A stretch of DNA of 64,000 bases, from positions 704,058,720 through 704,122,719 of the forward strand of contig NC_064614.1 in NCBI RefSeq assembly GCF_023898315.1. Direction: 5' to 3'. This stretch comes from Schistocerca nitens. Lineage: Eukaryota; Arthropoda; Insecta; Orthoptera; Acrididae. A program made the translations under genes and the position numbers. Within the stretch, counting starts at the first letter, position 1. Every line of letters begins with the position of its first letter. Positions 1-12,882 of this stretch are shown piece after piece. Under the pieces are notes generated by a model, which had not been told where the DNA came from, ran no database searches, and saw only the letters and a list, made by a program, of their open reading frames with translations.

Positions 1-606
1 GACTCTGAATGTGGCTCTCCAGCAGGGATACAACTTCCTCAAATCCTGCCCTGAAATGAGATCCATCCTTCATGAAATCCTCCCCACTCCACCAAGAGTG
101 TCTTTCCACCGTCCACCTAACCTTTGTAACCTGTTAGTTCATCCCTATGAAATCCCCAAACCACCTTCCCTACCCTCTGGCTCCTACCCTTGTTACCGCC
201 CCCGGTGTAAAACCTGTCCCATGCACCCTCCCACCACCACCTACTCCAGTCCTGTAACCCGTAAGGTGTACATGATCAAAGCACCCACGTGATCTACCAA
301 CTGACCTGCTTACACTGTGATGCATTCTATGTGGGAATGACCAGCAACAAACTGTCCATTCGCATGAATGGACACAGGCAGACAGTGTTTGTTGGTAATG
401 AGTATTACCCTGTGGCTAAACATGCCTTGGTGCACGGCCAGCACATCTTGGCACAGTGTTACACCGTCCGGGTTATCTGGATACTTCCCACCAACACCAA
501 CCTATCCAAACTCCGGAGATGGGAACTTGCTCTTCAATATATCCTCTCTTCCCATTACCCACCAGGCCTCAATCTCTGCTAATTTCAAGTTGCCGCCACT
601 CATACC
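1..606 (+). mobile_element. Penelope-like element, 3' end
   Basis: The segment encodes the C-terminal part of a Penelope-like retroelement: the Cys/His linker followed by a GIY-YIG endonuclease, then a short 3' tail. The left side runs off the window. The right limit near 606 is where Penelope 3'-UTR-like sequence stops and reverse-strand RTE sequence begins. Penelope-like elements pair a telomerase-like reverse transcriptase with this nuclease; the RT part is not in the window. Family assignment is from protein motifs; the exact boundary is inferred. Confidence 0.8.
11..582 (+). pseudogene. GIY-YIG endonuclease domain of a Penelope-like element (broken)
   Basis: Two overlapping frames (11-292 and 289-582) carry adjoining parts of one protein. 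The first ends in a Cys/His linker with CKTCPMH, typical of the region before the nuclease. The second opens with IYQLTCLHCDAFYVGMTSNK, the GIY-YIG core (here Y..YVG), followed by the conserved RMNGHR arginine/histidine block and a C-terminal RRWELALQYIL helix. The frame changes near 276-290, where my recollection of the family suggests a small deletion. The nuclease would nick DNA for target-primed reverse transcription. The copy cannot make the joined protein, so it is dead. Confidence 0.8.
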
Positions 607-1695
607 TCAAAACTAAATTGGTGATCCCTTGATGCCTCAGAACATGTCCTACCAACTGATCCCTTCTTCTGGTCAAGTTGTGCCACAAACTTCTCTTCTC
701 CCCAACCCTATTCAATACTTCCTCATTAGTTATGTGATCTACCCATCTAATCTTCAGCATTCTTCTGTAGCACCACATTTTGAAAGCTTCTATTCTCTTC
801 TTGTCCAAACTATTTATCGTCCATGTTTCACTTCCATACATGGCTACACTCCATACAAATACTTTCAGAAATGACTTCCTGACACTTAAATCTATACTCG
901 GCTTAACAAATTTCTCTTCTTCAGAAACGCTTTCCTTGCCATTGCCAGTCTACATTTTATATCCTCTCTACTTCGACCATCATCAGTTACTTTGCTCCCC
1001 AAATAGCAAAACTCCTTTACTACTTTAAGTGTCTCATTTTCTAATCTAATTCCCTCAGCATCGCCCGACTTAATTCGACTACATTCCATTATCCTTGTTT
1101 TTCTTTTGTTGATGTTCATCTTATATCCTCCTTTCAAGACACTGTCCATTCCATTCAACTGCTCTTCCAAGTCCTTTGCTGTCCCTGACAGAATTACAAT
1201 GTTATCGGCGAACCTCAAAGTTTTTATTTCTTCTCCATGGATTTTAATACCTGCTCCGAATTTTTCTTTTGTTTCCATTACTGCTTGCTCAATATACAAA
1301 TTGAATAACATTGGGGAGAGGCTACAACCCTGTCTCACTCCCTTCCCAACAACTGCTTCCCTTTCGTGTCCCTCGACTCTTATAACTGCCATCTGGTTTC
1401 TGTACAAATTGTAAATAGCCTTTCGCTCCCTGTATTTTACCCCTGCCACCTTTAGAATTTGAAAGAGAGTGTTCCAGTCAACATTGTCAAAAGCTTTCTC
1501 TAAGTCTACAAATGCTAGAAATGTAGGTTTGCCTTTCCTTAATCTTTCTTCTAAGATAAGTCGTAAGGTCAATATTGCCTCACGTGTTCCAGTATTTCTA
1601 CGGAATCCAAACTGATCTTCCCCGAGGTCGGCTTCCACTAGTTTTTCCATTCGTCTGTAAAGAATTCGTGTTAGTATTTTGCAGCTGTGACTTAT
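607..1695 (-). mobile_element. RTE-clade LINE fragment (copy A)
   Basis: Reverse-strand copy of the same RTE family as the long copy at 16308-19656. It begins inside the reverse transcriptase and is cut at the 3' side near 607, where it meets the Penelope-like tail, so it lacks the family's terminal ACA repeats. An open frame at 892-1650 gives the RT palm (EDQFGFRRNTGTREAI, FVDLEKAFDNVDW, GVRQGCSLSPMLFNLYIE) but the active-site box reads FADN rather than FADD. The C-terminal domain (YGSETWTINSLDKKRIEAF) follows in another frame at 607-841. A dead fragment. Confidence 0.85.
892..1650 (-). pseudogene. RTE reverse transcriptase fragment
   Basis: A 252-residue open stretch covering RT motifs from QFGFRR to the thumb (KEFCYLGSKVTDDGRSRED). 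It lacks the N-terminal apurinic endonuclease and enters another frame before the C-terminal domain. In the YADD-equivalent box the second catalytic aspartate is replaced (RFADNIVILS), which should abolish polymerisation. The start is only the first methionine of the open stretch (MEKLVEADL), not a true initiation site; in the long copy that methionine lies in the middle of the protein. Confidence 0.8.
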
Positions 1696-3311
1696 GGTGA
1701 GAGAGTATGTTTACTTTTATTTATCTATAACAATCAAATCCTACACAAAGCTGGAATGCAATCATGCTATATGTTTGGGTCATAAATTGTTGTCAAGAAC
1801 ATTTTCTTTTGTATGAAATGCTAGTAATATAAAACATTGTAATATTTCATAATTTATGTTAACAAACATCTTTCATAAAACAGGTCCACTCCAAGCCAAA
1901 GTTCCCTGTGATTTTAGCTTGTGGGATTTGAATAAGATCACTGAAAATGTTTCACCGTGTCGCCTATCAGGAAAATCATCAAACTTCTTTAATGTAATGT
2001 CAAAAACTGCAGACTGCTTTTTCAGATGTACAGAATGGTTAAATTTAGGTGAATCTGACTCTAAACTCTCCCACAAAAACCATGTCTTTAACATATGTCA
2101 CTTATCTCACAATAGTTTTGAAGTAAGTTGTGACTGGGATTGCTTAAATAATACACACAACTTTGAATAAGACTTTGCTTTAAAATTATGTTTTCAACAC
2201 TCATTCACGTTAATTCAGCAATGAACAGCAATCAGAATCAAATCAGCAAGGGAATGTGATGTGAATGAGAATACAAATGCCAATGAAAGAGGAGTCTACA
2301 TTGTTTTGTCACTTATAAATAAATTGTGAAAAAACATTCTCATCATGTACTTACACGGTGTAGTTTGTATTGTGTCTCTACGATTTAGTTTCCTTGCCCT
2401 TACATAATCTTAGCCACTGTGCTTGAACATTACTATTATTACTTACACATAACTATAAAAACCATAAGCATTACTAAAAGCTCTGAAACTTGAGAGAAGA
2501 GATGCTACAATACAAATCGCAATGAAGTAAAGGAGTGGAGTGGGATTTTTTTTTCCTTTTTCCCAGGGGCTAGTGGAGGTTGAGGTTAATAGGATTCTGG
2601 GATTGAATAGTGTGTTGCAAGGGGAATGACCACCTTCATACTGCAGTTTCTAGGTCTATGGATTTTGTGAACTATGTAGTTTTGAGTTAACCATGTAGAA
2701 GGTGGATAGGTAGAGGGTAGTTGCGATGAGGAGGAAATGGCTATGGGGGTAAATGGTCTGGGGTCGGTCAGAAATTTAAGTAGGGTTTGGAGGATATGCT
2801 GGATTTCTAGGAAGGGATCACTACAGCAGGACTTGAAGATGGAAGACAAGATATTTGGCGGATACCACCATGTCGGGGGTTGCTGTGGTTCATGGCCAAC
2901 AGTCTTAACAATGAAATCAATATCATTACAAAAAATATTCAGAACAAAACAGCATTGTGGTTATGACAAACACTCACTTTCATTTAGCAAAGAACAAGAG
3001 TCCATTCCATTAACTGCCTAGCTAAAATTTCTGCTTGTTGCTTCAACAAATTTAAATCACAAATCAGATCATTCAGATTCCTTTGATAAAAAAAGTGTGC
3101 CTCATTTGATTCACAGTGGCTATGAAATTTTGGGTTGGCATGCATATCTTCTTCTCTGTCTTCTGTTAATTTGCACTATATTTGCCTTCACTCACTTCAC
3201 ATTCTCACCAGGCCCTAGTATTGGCAAGTCTTCACTGTGACATACAGGCATTGTAACAGACAGTAATTTAGGAAACTGCACAATTTTCCTTGTTTACAAG
3301 CTATTTCCTCA
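1696..3311. other. Unassigned intergenic DNA
   Basis: About 1.6 kb of AT-rich sequence with no recognised element. It holds short overlapping open frames on both strands (for example 1856-2170 plus and 1873-2094 minus) whose translations I do not recognise, and a TC/TTT run near 2548-2565. No terminal repeats or splice-flanked exon could be supported. Confidence 0.5.
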
Positions 3312-3646
3312 TACACTGCCTAAAAAAAGTGAAGGCCCTGGCAGATATTGTCAGATGCACATATACATCACTGGTGGGTCAGAAAACTATAAAAGTTGCA
3401 ATTCTCTGTGACAGTTAGTACAGTCACCAGGGTGCACCAGTGTTGTACATGTTTAGCGGTGTTACCAGTCCTGATAGAGTAAATAAGGAGTGTGAGCAGT
3501 GTCAGATGTTGAGTTATCACTATGATGTATGCAGACAAACCACATACTTGTTAGAGATCAGAAATGGAGTGAGTCTGGCTCTAATGTAGCAGGTTGCGTA
3601 CTTTACATGTCAAGGCACCACAGTTATATCAGTGCTATACACCTTC

Positions 3647-3682
3647 CTTCTTTCCTTCCTTCCTGGCTTCCTTCCTTCCTTC
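3647..3682. repeat. TTCC microsatellite
   Basis: Imperfect TTCC tandem run (ccttccttctttccttcctt and onward), lying inside the decayed Tc1-like element. Confidence 0.85.
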
Positions 3683-3933
3683 AAGCTGTAGTTCCACAAT
3701 CATGACAAATCTGAGAACAGTGGTGCTGCAGTAGCTTACAACTCGTTGACTCGCTCTCTCTTACCAAAGTGTGCAGGAGTGTAGGGATAGTCGTGACTTA
3801 GTACAGTAGTTGAGGAATGATCTTACTGTAATACAGTAGCACTGAAAATGTGAAATTACTGAATGTCAGGATCAGTTGGCTTTTAACGAAGCTGTGTTTT
3901 GTGAGACTGTGTAGGGTGTACGATGAAAATTAA

Positions 3934-4450
3934 GTGATGCAGTATATGGAATTGCAAATGTGTTCCATTAAACAAAAGGTGATATATGGAATAAGTTCCA
4001 AGCTAAACTGCTGGAATTGCTGTTCTGCTCTATGCCGCATAACCATTGTTGGTGAGTATGGTGGTGACGTGGGAAGAGATCCCTTTCTTCTAACATTTTG
4101 GAGACACACAGTGGTGCTACTCCTAGCATTATGGTATGGGGAGCCATCAGGTATGAGTTCAGATCAGGCTGGCATGATTGAGAGAATTATGAGAGCTCAA
4201 CATTACATAATGAGCATACTATGTCCTTATGTGTTGCCTCTCATGTCACAAAATCTTAGTGCCATTTTTCAATAGGACAATGCTTGTCCACAAGTGGCAT
4301 GCATGTCTGTGAGATGTTGAGGTATTCCTGTGACCAACAAAAACCCCAGATCTGTTTCCAAAAGAAGATGTGGGGAACCAGCTCAGATGTCAAATCCATC
4401 TTAGTGACAGTATCCAGGATACCAAGGGCCAGTTAATCCTATCACAGGTG
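3934..4450 (+). pseudogene. Tc1-like transposase remnant
   Basis: The open frame 3934-4275 ends with LSAIFQ, and the next bases read through a stop into DNACPQVAC, recognisable as the FQQDNARPHVA block that carries the second catalytic aspartate. Before it, LWYGEPSGMSSDQAGMIE resembles the usual VWGAISY...L region. After it, GNQLRCQIHLSDSIQDTKGQ matches the C-terminal WD.LGRQVR stretch. Several stops and shifts interrupt it and the first catalytic aspartate is not identifiable. A DDE transposase in origin, now dead. Confidence 0.65.
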
Positions 4451-5516
4451 CATTTTTTGTAGCATCTTAATGGAGGTAATTTTATTGCTGTCCTATTTTT
4501 GAACAACAGTACTGATTCCACAAAAAACAGAAACTGATTGTTATAACAGTTTTCATACACTTGGTGCAGTGTACTACCACAAGATGTCAGGCGCAGACAG
4601 CAGTAGTAAGACATCTTCCCAAAATCTTTCGGATACACCTAGGTTGGTAGTAAGTATGCTTCCCAAGGACCTCAAATGACAGATTAATTTTGCGATAAGA
4701 ATACTTCCCAAACCCCTTCCAGAAACTACTTTGGTGGTAACTATACTTCCCAGTAAGCATTAAAACACCATTGTTTGTTGGGCTATATATTTCCCACAGT
4801 CCTGAAGGCTATATTACACAGTTATGAAGGCTGTATTACACAGAAACTATAGCTGGTGCAACCGACTGCCACTACATGCCAGAGTGTACAGAAGTGGTAA
4901 CTCATATTCCCTTAAACACTGTACAGAAATACTTTTAGTGGGAAATATATCCCCCATGGCCCACGAAAGGATGAAAATAGTAATTATGGAACAACTTGAC
5001 TCAGTGGAGGGTACAATGGCTTTGTGACATCTTTCCCAACCACATCAGTGATTGCATCAAGGTCAGATGGGGTATGACATTGCACTGATAAGTGGTCTCA
5101 TACTGACAAGCCCTCCATACATTTGACTCAATTTTTTAATTACTGAAATAACATCATGTACCCTCTCAACCATGATGTCTTATTTAATTTCCTCCTGCCC
5201 TTTTAGGTGCTTCACTTTTTTTGTCATGCAGTGTATTTTTTGTCAGACAAAAATCATCTGTTACATGGTCTGTCGGTTTGGCAATCACAACAATTCATAT
5301 CCTATAAGATAGCTTTAAAACTGGGCATTCTGAGCTAGTGGAGTTGGTAGTCATGCATGTGTGAGGCATAATTGCTTGTGTGATTGTATAGTGCATGTTT
5401 CTCTTTTTCCAATGAAGGCTGTGGCCAAAAACTTATGTGTAAGTATCTTTTATTAATTATGCCTGTCTCTAGCTTAACATGTCATCTTCACAGTAAGTAG
5501 AAGTACAGTCTATTAA

Positions 5517-5576
5517 AGGGGACTGATGACCTCAGACATTAAGTCCCATAGTGCTTAGAGCCATTTGAACCATGTG
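5517..5576 (+). repeat. SINE 3' tail fragment
   Basis: The sequence GGGGACTGATGACCTCAGAC through TTTGAACCAT matches, from memory, the tail of a very abundant orthopteran tRNA-derived SINE. The tRNA-like head is missing, so only about 60 bp of tail remain. The identification rests on recollection of this repeat and was not checked by search. Confidence 0.6.
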
Positions 5577-5579
5577 AAC

Positions 5580-6480
5580 AGTCTACTAAAATGTGGTACA
5601 CTATGGTCTGTGCCACAAGCATCACACATTGGAGGTTCCTCTCATTGGAGCAGGAAGCCATGAATCATAGTGCTGTGTTCTATGAAAAGAAGACTAAGAA
5701 GTACTTCATCCTGCCTGCATGGCTTAAAGGAGGTACATCATGGCCAAGTTGTTGATTTTACCAGACGTAGCTTATTGTCTATCAGTTCCAGCCACTCCTG
5801 TTTCCACCGACACATGACACTGTACCTCAACAGCAAAGTGATAGTATGTAGGGGGGATGGCACACCAAATAACCATAGTATTGTAACAGTCTTCCTTGGC
5901 TGCTGCATCCGTCATTTTGTTTCCCTCAACACTCCTGCTCCCTGGCACTAAGCAGAAAGAGACCTCCCTCTTCAGCCTTTGTAGGTGAGGAAATGCACCC
6001 TGGATTATTTTACCCATTAGGTACAAGTGTTGTAGCGAGTGAAGGGCACTCAAGGATTCTGAGCAGATGAGGAATTTGGCAGCTGGGACATATCTCATCT
6101 GCTCCATTGTCCTCAGGATCATGTATAATTCTGCCACAAACACAGTAAACTGTGGAGGCAATCAGATCTTGAGGATTCCATCATGGAAAACAACAGAGCA
6201 ACCAATGGAGTGCCCCTCTTAGTACCTCTGTATAGCTGGCATAAAATGTGGTATTAAAAACAGATGTAGGAATGCAGCCTCTCCTTTCCCACACTATATC
6301 TAAAATTTTTCTGGGCCTCTGCAGTAACTAGGGTGGCAGCCAGTTCCAGCTCTGGATTTGGGTTTGAACTTTCCCCCACACCAAATGACTCCAGCAGATG
6401 CTTCACATGGATCCCAAATGGACTTGTTGCTTATGGATGATTTGAGAAAAGGTGTTTCATAGCTGGACAAGCAACACATG
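5580..6480 (-). pseudogene. LINE fragment with RNase H domain (Jockey/I-like group)
   Basis: The reverse strand encodes the RNase H domain found after the RT in several LINE clades. The open frame 5772-6161 shows VAELYMILRTMEQ (catalytic Glu), a block ICSESLSALHSL where the usual Asp of SDS is Glu, and GNKMTDAAAKE with the final Asp. Upstream, in other frames up to about 6480, the connection between RT and RNase H can be followed (for example ASYTEVLRGTPL). The reverse transcriptase itself is absent. A broken 5'-truncated copy; the exact clade cannot be settled from this piece. Confidence 0.65.
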
Positions 6481-6664
6481 GAATAGAGGTCTGCATCTGG
6501 CCTTTATACTTGCTTTAATTGCCAAGTTCATGAAGTTATGTGAAAGTCCTGCAGACTTCAGTGTAGTCATTTTGTACACTATGAATAACTGCATTCAACT
6601 TCACTCATGCTCAATGCTTGAATGGCCCGACTGTCCTCTCTAGGAAAGAGGGATCGCGAGTCGA

Positions 6665-6840
6665 TGAAGTCTGCACAGTTTTAGCATACTGATAGTGTCA
6701 AATACTTCTGGGGAGACAAACAAATTACTATCAAACAATGCAGGCCTAGTATCTTGTGATTTTAATCATTCATTTTCAGGTAACTCCAAACTTATACAAA
6801 TTTTTCCCAGTGATGACGCTAAAATACTTGGAAGTATATA
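6665..6840. repeat. Flanking repeat, copy 1
   Basis: About 165 bp, from gtctgcacagttttagcata to the cccagtgatgacgct region, are repeated in the same orientation at 13535-13700 with roughly 80 percent visual identity. This copy lies immediately left of the first Gypsy fossil and appears cut by it; the other lies about 440 bp beyond its right LTR. It may be a dispersed repeat or a duplicated target segment. Confidence 0.7.
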
Positions 6841-6844
6841 AAAT

Positions 6845-7071
6845 TTTGGTGACATAGAGATTATATGTTACCTCTGATTGACAAAACAAACATCACTGTC
6901 CTGTGTAATAGAGTGAATAATAATATCTGTGATGGTTTAGTATGTGTCGAGCCTCTGACCAGTCTAAGACACTGATGTAATTCTCTCCAGTAAATGAAGT
7001 ATGGATCTGTCTACCACACTCCGTGTACCATTTATTACATATGCATTCCCACTGGTACTGCACATCTTACA
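6845..7071 (+). repeat. 5' LTR of Gypsy 1
   Basis: Direct repeat of 12883-13095, aligned over its length, including the shared block AATAATATCTGTGATGGTTT. It ends in cttaca directly before the primer-binding site. The left edge is approximate because the first bases are diverged. Confidence 0.8.
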
Positions 7072-7085
7072 GTGGTGACCCCATC
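7072..7085 (+). promoter_or_regulatory. Primer-binding site of Gypsy 1
   Basis: TGGTGACCCC starts at 7073, two bases after the LTR end. This matches the complement of the 3' end of tRNA-Trp as used by CsRn1-group Gypsy elements. Assignment is from recall of that primer. Confidence 0.6.
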
Positions 7086-8855
7086 TAACTTGCCACGTCA
7101 TGGTGTTGCGCAAATCTACTGTACCGGTTGGACACTCAACAATGCTGTCATTGTTCACCGCATCCCTTCATGGCATCAATGAAGTCGCTGAGGATATTTC
7201 ACGAACAGTGCCATGTTGTGATATGAAGATTCTGTGTGACGATTTACAATTAACATTTGACATGGACTAGAGGAACTTCAGAGTGAGATTTAGACAGAAA
7301 CAATGCTGAGTGGAGTAATGATCAATGGTGCCCTGTTTATCCTGCAACTATTACCTCATCTGCTCCTGGTTTTTCTTTTGTTCCTGCTCCTTTCCAGTGA
7401 CTTTTCAAATGTTATTCTCAAACCATAATGCTATACAGACGCTCCTAACAGCACCTTTCCAATGCATCAGCAATGGACTCTGTCAAATTATCATGCCATT
7501 ATCTCACCTATCGCTTTGATATGCGGACAGCAAATTATGATGGCCAATCCTGCCACGTTGTCTGAGTCTCCTGTTGCAACTATTTCTGCACGATTCCTTC
7601 TGCTCAAAAGTGATCCCCATGCATTCAACAGTGATGTCATGATTGTTGCAGTCGCTCCTCCCATGCCATGTACTGTGCTTAAGCTAACCACCACCACACA
7701 CATCAGGTCTCACGCCTCTCAGATGCATTCTGTGTACAGTGCTAACATGCCTTGCAGGCCTGAACTTTTGCAGCATTCACCACTTCAGGCTCCATCTACA
7801 ATGCGCCAACCCCTGCCTGATGTCATATCCGCAACAGTCATGCCATGCACTATTGACCTCTTGTACACACTAATGGAGACAGGACATGACCATTCAATTA
7901 ACTGAGCATTATACATCCTGTGCATGCCATGTCAGTTTTTGAGCCACACAACACCATGCTTTCACGACCGCCTCATCAGTACGGTAGGTTGCCCAAGGTC
8001 TATGCTCCATACAACATGACGCCCATGCCATCCACATCACATGCTTCTGCAATGCCGCCAGACAGGCATTTCCAAGAGGTGCAGAATCCTCATTTTACAT
8101 GCTTCATTGCTGCATGCTGGCTGCTTTGGTCAATGCCATGCTCTGGCTGGCCCCACGTGTACAACCCATGGACAGTCTCCACACCATCCAGTCTCTTTTT
8201 AGACTGTCCCCATTCTGTACCAACCTTTCAGCAGTATGGTTCACTGAGTGTGAGCACTTGATGTCCACCCACAGGATTGTCGATGAGGACACAAGATCTA
8301 TGACCTTACTCGGCCATCTTGGCAATGATGCGTACATAATCAGCGACCTATTCCTGGCAGCAACCACTCACAACAAGTATGAGACGACTACAACTTTGCT
8401 GCACCAGCACCTCTCACATACCCTTGAACAGCAACTATACATAGTCATCCATGAAGAAATGCTCTTGAGACAACCAACCATCCTCAGTCTGGCGACACCT
8501 AAGGACGCTGATTGATTCTGCACTGATGCCTGACTGGATGCTCTGGACACAGCGGCTATTGAAACTTCCCCCACACATCCAGCACTGCTGTCACATGAGG
8601 ATGATCCCCTCAACGCCAGACTACGCCTCGCAGACCAAATTCATGCCTGGCGCAGCATCGTACTCTCATCAACAGCTACTCTGGCGTCAGCATACCCATT
8701 GCCCTGCTCAGCTACAAGGTGACCAAGGCTAATCGCCGACTACTGCCGAGCTGGCCCAAGCTCTACCAATCGCAGCTGGCCGCCATCATTTCCTCTACTC
8801 CATACAGCCGCAACACGTCCGAGGTCATCAACCAACTCTGGCAGATCCAGTCTGC

Positions 8856-8880
8856 CTCCCCCCCCCCCCCCCCCCCTCCG
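8856..8880. repeat. Poly-C tract
   Basis: A run of about 18 C with one interruption inside the Gypsy 1 gag-side region. It explains the glycine-rich and proline-rich translations seen across it on both strands. Confidence 0.9.
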
Positions 8881-11800
8881 CTCCCACTGCCGTGCCTCGC
8901 AACCTTCACAGTGCCGAAAGACAACAATCGCTGAATGATGCAGTGAATACACTCACCTCCCCTGCCTGCTGTTCCCCCCCCCTCTCCCCTCACCAACAGG
9001 CACTGTTTAGAAACAGACGCCACTTCAGAGGACAATGCTGTCCATGTCCAACCCTTCAATGGCCAAGCGATACTGTTGGTTCCACAGCATATTCGGACAG
9101 GAGGCTAGCAACTGCAGAGTGCCTTGTGCTTACCCACAAGAGCACAGTGGCCTGCTGTAGGTGCATGAGGTCACTCTACAACCACAAGAGGTCTTAATTA
9201 ACCACACCTGCACAATTCCACCACCTCACGTTGCCCTTCTGTTGGCTCATGCTTATATGTTTATGACGGTCTGATCCAAACCCACTTCCTCATCAACACA
9301 GGTGCTGACGTCAGCACCCTCCCACCAGCTCAAGTGCCAACTACTCTCTAATCATCGTGGCATCAGTTACATGCCACAAATGACTCTGTCATTGCTGTTG
9401 CCAGCACCACCTCAGTCATTGTAGTTATCAGCGAAGTTCTCCTGGAACATTTTGTCCACCTTCCACCACTTCATCACACAGAAATACACCACTGGACTTC
9501 CTCCTAAAGTGTTTAGTGGTCTTCAGCAAACTTCGCTCTCTGATGTCCAACTATTCTTTGCTATGCACAGCAAATGACATCACAAGGTGCAGAAACACAA
9601 ATCTTTGGCAGGCAATTGCTGACACTACAGCATCACTTCACATTCCCAATCACAACCTTGCTGTTCTCTGACATTCTCAACAGCCATGCTGCATGTCTCC
9701 CTCTTTGGAGGACACTAACATATTTCCAGAGCCTATCTGCAAGGAATCTGAACAGGTTAGTGAAGTGCTGTATCCAATTTCATTGCATGGTTCTGACAGT
9801 GTACCCACTGCTCTACCCAGTGACAAGGCTCTACAACATGGCATTTTCCTGGCCACAGATGTGCACCGTACTACCAGACCACATGCAGTTTGAGCTATTC
9901 ACTATGGTACTGTTCATGGTCCGTAAATTACACCCAGCCCTCCTGTCCAATATAAACCTTCATGCCTCCCTCCCCACATACTGAGAGTGGCAAAGACCGC
10001 CACGGACAAACTAATGGAGGCAGGCATCATCCATCCATCGGACAGCCCCTGGGCTTCAACTTTAAAGCTCATTTTAAAGAAAGACAAATCGTGGTGCCTG
10101 TGTGGTGACTACAGGCGGCTCAGTGACTGAACTGTTATAGACAATTATCCAGTCCCTAAGTTACAGGACTTCACTCAGTTGTTAGCTGATGCCAAAATAT
10201 TAAGAGTTATTGACTGTAAAACAGTGTATGTCCAGATTCACATGGTGGAAGAAGACATACCAAAGACAGCAATCACTACACCTTTTGGACTCTTTGAGTT
10301 TTTGTATATGTCTTATAGATTAAAAAACGTTGCACAAATGTGGCAATGTTTTATTGACAAAGTTTTGTTCAGTCTACCATTTTGTTATGCCTACATAGAC
10401 GATGACGTTATATTCTCAACATCTGTGGAAGAGCATAAGGCTCACTTAGAACAAGTCTTTGGCAGACTATCTGCCTGTGGGGTTGTCATTAATGAAGACA
10501 AATGTAAGTTATGGCAAGCACACCTGACATTCATCCACCATCATGTAGATGCCTCAGGCATCTGCCCAACACCGAAGAAGACCAACAACTCTTTCCACCT
10601 CCTTCCAGCTACGAAGAGCTACATAGATTTTTAGGCGTCATAAATTTCTACAGGAGACACAGCCTGCACACGGCTGGGACTCTCCTTCCTCTGACCAAAG
10701 TCCTGCACGGGAAGAATACGGTGTGAAAATACTGCCTCAAGTGCTCAGTCTTTGATGAAATCAAGAATGGCTTACTGCACGCGACTACACTGGCTCATCC
10801 ATATCCCGACACCCAACCTACTATAACAGCAGACACAAGTGACCTCACTATAGGTGCCATGTTACAACAGGAGACAGCCTACATTCCCTACCCTCTGCAG
10901 ATTTGGTCTTGTAAACGTTCAGATGCACAGCATAAGTATTCAACATTTGACCGTGAGCTGCTCACCATCTACAAGGCCGTCTGCTACTTCCGACAAGAGA
11001 TAAAGGGCAGACCCCTTACTGTTTATGCAAATCACCATTCCCTGGCTGACGTGTTACACAACCCATCTGAGGACCCGTCCCCCTGACATTTTCGATACCT
11101 CATTTTCATTTCACAGTTTATGACTGACGTGTGCTACATCGAAGGCTTTGACAACATTGTGATGGACTATTTGTTGTACATCATCTGTTCCTCTGATGAC
11201 CAGATTGCTGAGGTGCAAGACTCGGCTCAAGACTTATAGAACCTCCTTCGTGACCCGCACAAGCCACAAACTTGAGCAACATACTTCCCTGGCTTCACCA
11301 AACCAGTTTGGTGCAATGTGTCCTGTGACTGGGTCTGACCAGTTGTCCCAAAACCTTTTTATAAAAAAACTCTTCAATCTCATCCACAAACACACACATT
11401 CTGGGGAATGGTCCTCTGTACTTTTAGTGGCAGAACATTTTGTGTGGCCCCATATGCGGAAAGACTGTGTCACATGAACCAGAGCATGCATCCCATACCA
11501 AAAGAGTAAAACAGACTGCCATGCTCAGTCCCCCCTTGGCAAATTCCCAATACACAAGGGGAGGTTCCAACACGTGCCCATGGGCATAATATGACCACAT
11601 CTAGTCTCACATGGACAGCATTACATTATATCACTAATTGATAGAGTTACACAGTGGTTCGAGACCACACCTACTGCTGATACATCCGCCAAAACTATCA
11701 ACAAAGTTTTCGTCAACATGTGGATTAAACGATTTAGTTGCCCTGTGTCGCTCACTACTGACCAGGGCAGAAAATCTCAGTCCTCTCTATTCAATGGACT

Positions 11801-12882
11801 GTGTCATCTTTGCGGCTGCAACCATTTTTGTACCACCACAGTCAAACAGACTTGTTGAAAGATTGCACCACATGTTAAAAGCGGTGCTAATGTGTCATTC
11901 TGAACCATGGACAGAAGCCCTTCCCTGGGTACTGCTTGGCATCTGCACCAACCATAAGGAAGACCTTGGTGCATCTTTAGCCGAGATCCTGTGCAGCGAG
12001 ACATTCTCTCTTCCCACTGATTTCGTCAGATAGACTACATCCCCCTCTGATCATGACCTACCAGAGCTCGTCGCCCACATCAGATGCCACATACAGAACC
12101 TGCTTATACCCCCCCATCACATCATGCAATGCCATGCGTCTTCTTCCATAAGGACCCATCCAGTTGCTCACATGTGATGCTACGCTTTGACGCTGTGTGA
12201 CTGGCAGTGCACCTGCTGTAGGCAGACCCTCATAAGGTAACTGCTCCCACCACAAATTCAACATCATGTTCGGGGCAAATGATCAACAGTCTCAGTTAAC
12301 AGACTGAAGTCACCTTGGAACATCGCAAAACTGTCTCCACAGCTGCCATCTAGCCCTGCACTCAACCAACCATCTTTCACCCCTTTCACAATGCAGCTCA
12401 ACCTTTCCAACTTTCTCCCTGAGGATATATTTGTGACACTCATTTACAAAAACATGTTCATCTTCATGCAGTCTGAAGACAGGAGATCCGGGATCAGCAC
12501 GATTTCACACCGTTACCACCACTCCTCGCCTATACCAGGTGACACCTGGACACAGTGTAATTGACATCCTGACTCACTACCGAGGGCTCCCTCATAACTG
12601 CCCCGGTTTATGGTACAGCTGTCCCATCAACAGCCGACAATAGAACTATACCACTGGCCACTCCACCCTCAATGCCGACAGCCATGGCTGCTACCGACAA
12701 CAGTGCACTGGTACAGACTACTTCCCGATATGGACATGCCCTATGGCCTCGTGCCAGCTTCAAAGAATACGAGATCTCTGGCATCACAGTGGCTATTGCC
12801 CACCACAGATCAACGCCGACACCTCGCTTCCTTGTAACATTTTTCCATCTCCTGTACTCTGCACTATGGGGGAAGGGGGCTC

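Larger units (their letters stand above)
3314..5233 (+). mobile_element. Decayed Tc1/mariner-superfamily transposon
   Basis: The ends form an inverted repeat: the left begins CACTGCCTAAAAAAAGTGAA and the right, read in reverse, begins CACTGCATGACAAAAAAAGT. Both are flanked by TA, the target dinucleotide of this superfamily. The inside holds a degenerate transposase at about 3934-4450. At 1.92 kb it is longer than a usual Tc1 element, so a secondary insertion, perhaps in 4640-5000, is likely but not proven. It is old and non-functional. Confidence 0.7.

Noticed and set aside
1856-2170. Overlapping sense and antisense frames as a small gene
   Set aside because: No recognised domain, no splice sites in phase, and both strands are open to a similar degree, so chance is likely.
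8740-9059. Gly-rich frames opposite 8850-8880
   Set aside because: Produced by translating a poly-C/poly-G run inside Gypsy 1.
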